Below are positions 5,653-7,441 of a stretch of 7,441 bases of DNA, piece after piece (position 1 is the first letter of the stretch; every line of letters begins with the position of its first letter). The DNA is taken from assembly GCA_937872715.1 (NCBI GenBank), contig CALMTJ010000352.1:1-7441 (forward strand), in the 5' to 3' direction. The stretch is from an uncultured Methylobacteriaceae bacterium (GTDB taxonomy: Bacteria > Pseudomonadota > Alphaproteobacteria > Rhizobiales > Beijerinckiaceae). The notes below the pieces were generated by a model. The model was not told the DNA's origin. It searched no databases and saw only the letters and a list, made by a program, of their open reading frames with translations. The position numbers and the translations under genes are program-made.

Positions 5653-5673
5653 GACGTTCCCCACCAGAACGTC
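5653..5673. promoter_or_regulatory. Inverted repeat GACGTTC-N7-GAACGTC upstream of the glycine-zipper gene
   Basis: Perfect seven-base arms (5653-5659 and 5667-5673) are separated by seven bases, 23 bases upstream of the start codon on the minus strand. It could be an operator overlapping the promoter or a hairpin in the leader just before the ribosome site. The core GTTC-N7-GAAC is inverted, unlike the direct GTTC-N7-GTTC LexA box of alphaproteobacteria. Confidence 0.4.
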
Positions 5674-5756
5674 CGAGGCCGCAGGTTGTTTCCTGTCGGC
5701 CCGGCGCTTGCGCGCAGAGGTTAACGGTCGGCGGACCGGACGTTGCCAAGGTCACG

Positions 5757-5831
5757 GGCGCGGGGACGTCGGCGCCCGCGCCGGGATGCAGGACGACAGC
5801 CTCGCGACGGCCGATGGCTGTTCGTCGGCCG
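5757..5831. other. Two adjacent GC hairpins downstream of the GST gene
   Basis: GGCGCGGG (5757-5764) pairs perfectly with CCCGCGCC (5775-5782), and CGGCCGA (5808-5814) with TCGGCCG (5825-5831); each has a ten-base loop. They lie 45-120 bases beyond the GST stop on the minus strand and may end its transcript before the glycine-zipper promoter. No U-runs follow; chance pairing in GC-rich DNA is possible. Confidence 0.25.
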
Positions 5832-5866
5832 GCACCATGCACGCCCGAATGCTGAGTTCCGGCCGC

Positions 5867-5885
5867 CCCCGTCCGTCAGACGGGG
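5867..5885 (-). terminator. Hairpin overlapping the GST stop codon
   Basis: CCCCGTC (5867-5873) and GACGGGG (5879-5885) form a perfect seven-base stem around a five-base loop that contains the GST stop codon. No U-run follows, so termination is doubtful. It may stabilise the 3' end of the message. Confidence 0.3.
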
Positions 5886-6493
5886 AGACCTTCGGCCGCC
5901 ATGGCGGCCTTCACGGCCGGGCGCGCCTTCATCCGCTCGAAATGGGCGGCGCAGTTCGCGGGAAGCGGGACGTCCACCCGGCCGGCCCAGAACTCGACGT
6001 AGAACAGGGCCGCGTCCGCGATCGAGAACGCGCCGGCCAGGTATTCCTTCCCGGCGAGCTTCGCGTCCATGATCTTGAGGCCGGCCTCGAAGATCTCGCG
6101 GCCGCGGGCCTTGACCTGGTCATGGTCGGCCTCGCTTGGCGCGAAGTTGGCGGGCCTGAACATGCGGCTGAACCCTTGCATGTGCAGGGTGGCGACGACG
6201 TAATCCATGGCCTCCAGCGCCCTCGCCTCGCCCTCCGGATCGGTCGGCAGGAGGTTCTTGCCGGGATTGCTGCGGGCGAGCCAGAGCGCGATGGCCGGGA
6301 ACTCGGTGAGGACGGAGCCGTCGTCGCGTTGGAGCGTCGGGACCTTGGATTTCGGGTTGATGGCCACGAAGTCCGGCCCGTACTGCTCCCGCTTGGCGAA
6401 ATCGATCCGCTTCGCCTCGTAGGGTGAGCCGATCTCCTCCATGAGCACGTGGATGCCCATCGAGCAGGCGCCCGGCGCGTAGAACAGCCTCAT
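5876..6493 (-). CDS. Glutathione S-transferase, beta-class-like
   Basis: This 205-residue cytosolic enzyme is expected to conjugate or otherwise transfer glutathione. The N-terminal thioredoxin-fold domain (1-73) starts MRLFYAPGACSMG, with C10 and S11 at the place of the active cysteine of bacterial beta-class enzymes. AINPKSKVPTL (44-54) carries the cis-proline P52, and LTE (62-64) the glutathione-contacting acid. The residue after the glutamate is phenylalanine (F65) rather than the common serine, alanine or glycine. The all-helical C-terminal domain (about 88-205) has the SIAD folding N-cap box at 157-160. The start is fixed by a perfect AGGAGG (complement of 6499-6504) five bases upstream; a longer frame to 6637 has no family match. 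A CGGCCG-N6-CGGCCG inverted repeat (6510-6527) precedes the ribosome site. It is divergent from the methyltransferase gene. The physiological substrate is unknown. Confidence 0.93.
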   Translation of the reverse strand: MRLFYAPGACSMGIHVLMEEIGSPYEAKRIDFAKREQYGPDFVAINPKSKVPTLQRDDGSVLTEFPAIALWLARSNPGKNLLPTDPEGEARALEAMDYVVATLHMQGFSRMFRPANFAPSEADHDQVKARGREIFEAGLKIMDAKLAGKEYLAGAFSIADAALFYVEFWAGRVDVPLPANCAAHFERMKARPAVKAAMAAEGLPV

Positions 6494-6579
6494 CTCGTCC
6501 TCCTTCGTCCGGCCGTTCGCCCGGCCGCGAGGCTCCGCCCTACGCCGCGACGTGGGTGTGAGCAAATCCGTCCCGGCGG

Positions 6580-6607
6580 TCGACAGGCGGGCGCGGTCCG
6601 CTACCAT
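6580..6607 (+). promoter_or_regulatory. Candidate promoter of the methyltransferase gene
   Basis: TCGACA (6580-6585, five of six to the -35 consensus) and TACCAT (6602-6607, four of six to the -10 consensus) are separated by 16 bases. Transcription would start about 24 bases before the GTG start codon. For the divergent GST gene I found only TTGCTC as a weak -35 (minus strand, near 6562) and no good -10. Confidence 0.4.
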
Positions 6608-6637
6608 CCGATCCGCGAAGCCTGCCCGGACCGACAC

Positions 6638-7315
6638 GTGACGAAGCCCTTTCCGCCGCCGCCCGGCCGGGTCGATCTCGGGGATCTCGGCGGGACGGAG
6701 CCCGTCAGCCGCTCATTCGGCGGCGACCGGGGCACGCCGCTCGACCGCCATTACATCGAGGGCTTCCTCGCCCGGCACGCCGGGGACGTCCGGGGGCAGG
6801 TGCTGGAGGTGGGGGAGAGCCTCTATACCGGGCGTTTCGGGGCAGACCGGGTCGCGAAAGCGACGGTTGTCGACGCCCCGGAGAGCGGGAACGGGCGGGC
6901 GGACATCCTGGCCGACCTCGCGACCGGCGACGGCATCCCGTCCGGGTCGTTCGATTGCGTGATCCTGACCCAGACCCTGCACATGATCTTCGACGTGCGG
7001 GGCGTGCTGGCAACCGTCCATCGGGCGCTTCGACCCGGCGGGATCTGCCTCGCGACGGTGCCGGGGATCAGCCAGATCGACGCGGCGGACGGGCCGGACA
7101 AGTGGTTCTGGCTGATGACGCAGACGGCCGCCCGGCTCGTCTTCGCCGAGAGGTTCGGCGCCGACGGGGTGGAGGTGGAGGTACACGGGAACGTTCTGGC
7201 CGCGACCGCCTTCCTTCAGGGCCTCGCCCTGGAGGAGATCTCGCCGGCCGATCTCGACCGCTCCGACCCGCTTTATCCGGTGATCACGGCCGTTCGCGCC
7301 CGCAAGATCGGATGA
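6638..7315 (+). CDS. Class I SAM-dependent methyltransferase
   Basis: This 225-residue protein resembles Methyltransf_11-like class I methyltransferases, which move a methyl group from S-adenosylmethionine. The N-terminal region RGTPLDRHYIEGFL (31-44) is typical of a subgroup often found near sugar- or polysaccharide-related genes. Motif I is VLEVGESLYTGRFG (55-68), which keeps LEVGE but lacks the full GxGxG loop. An acidic strand end follows at VVDA (77-80), then D89-D93 (DILAD), SFDCVILTQTLHM (104-116) as motif IV, and LRPGG (131-135) with the following strand as motif V. The GTG start is chosen because the protein resemblance begins there and CGGA lies seven bases upstream; an open frame back to 6449 is antisense to the GST gene. 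The C-terminus ends normally at VITAVRARKIG. No neighbour indicates its substrate. Confidence 0.85.
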   Translation: MTKPFPPPPGRVDLGDLGGTEPVSRSFGGDRGTPLDRHYIEGFLARHAGDVRGQVLEVGESLYTGRFGADRVAKATVVDAPESGNGRADILADLATGDGIPSGSFDCVILTQTLHMIFDVRGVLATVHRALRPGGICLATVPGISQIDAADGPDKWFWLMTQTAARLVFAERFGADGVEVEVHGNVLAATAFLQGLALEEISPADLDRSDPLYPVITAVRARKIG

Positions 7316-7317
7316 TC

Positions 7318-7344
7318 CCGCGCCACGACACAGGCGGTGGCGGG
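7318..7344. terminator. Weak hairpin between convergent methyltransferase and right-edge gene
   Basis: CGCCAC (7321-7326) pairs with GTGGCG (7337-7342), extended by two C-G pairs across a one-base bulge, around a ten-base loop. It lies between two converging stop codons (7315 and 7352). No U-run is seen, so it is only a possible terminator. Confidence 0.3.
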
Positions 7345-7351
7345 CGGCAGG

Positions 7352-7441
7352 TCAGCGGACCGGGGCGGCCGGCAGCCTCGCCCCGAGCGCCTTGGCGGTC
7401 GCTGGGTCGAAGGGCTCGCGCACGACGGAGCTCTCGTAGAC
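7352..7441 (-). CDS. 3' end of an unidentified minus-strand gene, cut by window
   Basis: Reading the minus strand from the right edge, 29 codons are open and end in TGA at 7352-7354. The peptide begins VYESSVVREPFDPATAKAL and ends RLPAAPVR. It has coding-like codon use (G or C at almost every third position) and the stop lies a plausible 36 bases from the converging methyltransferase stop. The fragment is too short to assign a family. Confidence 0.6.
   Translation of the reverse strand, partial: VYESSVVREPFDPATAKALGARLPAAPVR

Noticed and set aside
5653..5673. LexA (SOS) box
   Set aside because: The alphaproteobacterial LexA site is the direct repeat GTTC-N7-GTTC; here the second half is inverted (GAAC).
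5894..5909. 16-bp perfect palindrome GGCCGCCATGGCGGCC
   Set aside because: It lies inside the GST coding region and is explained by Ala-Met-Ala-Ala codons; not a likely regulatory site.
5708..6427. 239-codon plus-strand frame across the GST gene
   Set aside because: It is antisense to a GST with all family landmarks and its translation shows no recognisable domain.
1..7441. CRISPR array, tRNA, rRNA, transposase, phage or plasmid genes
   Set aside because: I looked for regularly spaced repeats, cloverleaf-like segments and transposase or integrase motifs and saw none.

Overview
This is a GC-rich (roughly two thirds G+C by eye), gene-dense piece of a bacterial chromosome. The codon usage, the Crp/Fnr type and the oxidoreductase, OmpA and methyltransferase families look like an alphaproteobacterium of the Rhizobiales, most like Methylobacterium or relatives. 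That assignment is inferred from family resemblance, not from a search. I see no insertion sequence, phage gene, CRISPR array, tRNA or rRNA.

Left part (2-3066, + strand): three translationally coupled genes overlapping by 11 and 14 bases. The first, cut by the left edge, is a polytopic membrane protein made of two tandem copies of a ~137-residue unit, each carrying two equivalent histidines at membrane ends. The second is a gluconate 2-dehydrogenase subunit 3-like small subunit. The third is a GMC-family FAD oxidoreductase with a cysteine cluster like that of FAD-dependent glucose dehydrogenases. Together they look like a membrane-associated dehydrogenase of unknown substrate. The Tat signal and cytochrome c subunit usual in the glucose/gluconate dehydrogenase complexes are not visible here.

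Middle (3053-4884): a small OmpA-like periplasmic protein on the minus strand, whose 3' end overlaps the GMC gene tail to tail. A divergent regulatory region with a 14-bp perfect palindrome separates it from a PaaI-type hotdog thioesterase on the plus strand. A strong GC hairpin then separates the thioesterase from a convergent Crp/Fnr-family regulator on the minus strand.

Right part (4885-7441): a gene-free, AT-richer stretch of about 370 bases upstream of the regulator holds several short dyads. It is followed by the terminator and gene of a secreted glycine-zipper protein (-), a beta-class-like glutathione S-transferase (-), and a divergent SAM-dependent methyltransferase (+). The 3' end of an unidentified minus-strand gene is cut by the right edge.

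Apart from the three-gene oxidoreductase unit, the genes appear to be independent transcription units of general envelope, stress and metabolic functions. The oxidoreductase unit, with its duplicated histidine-bearing membrane protein, is the best candidate for something not well described.
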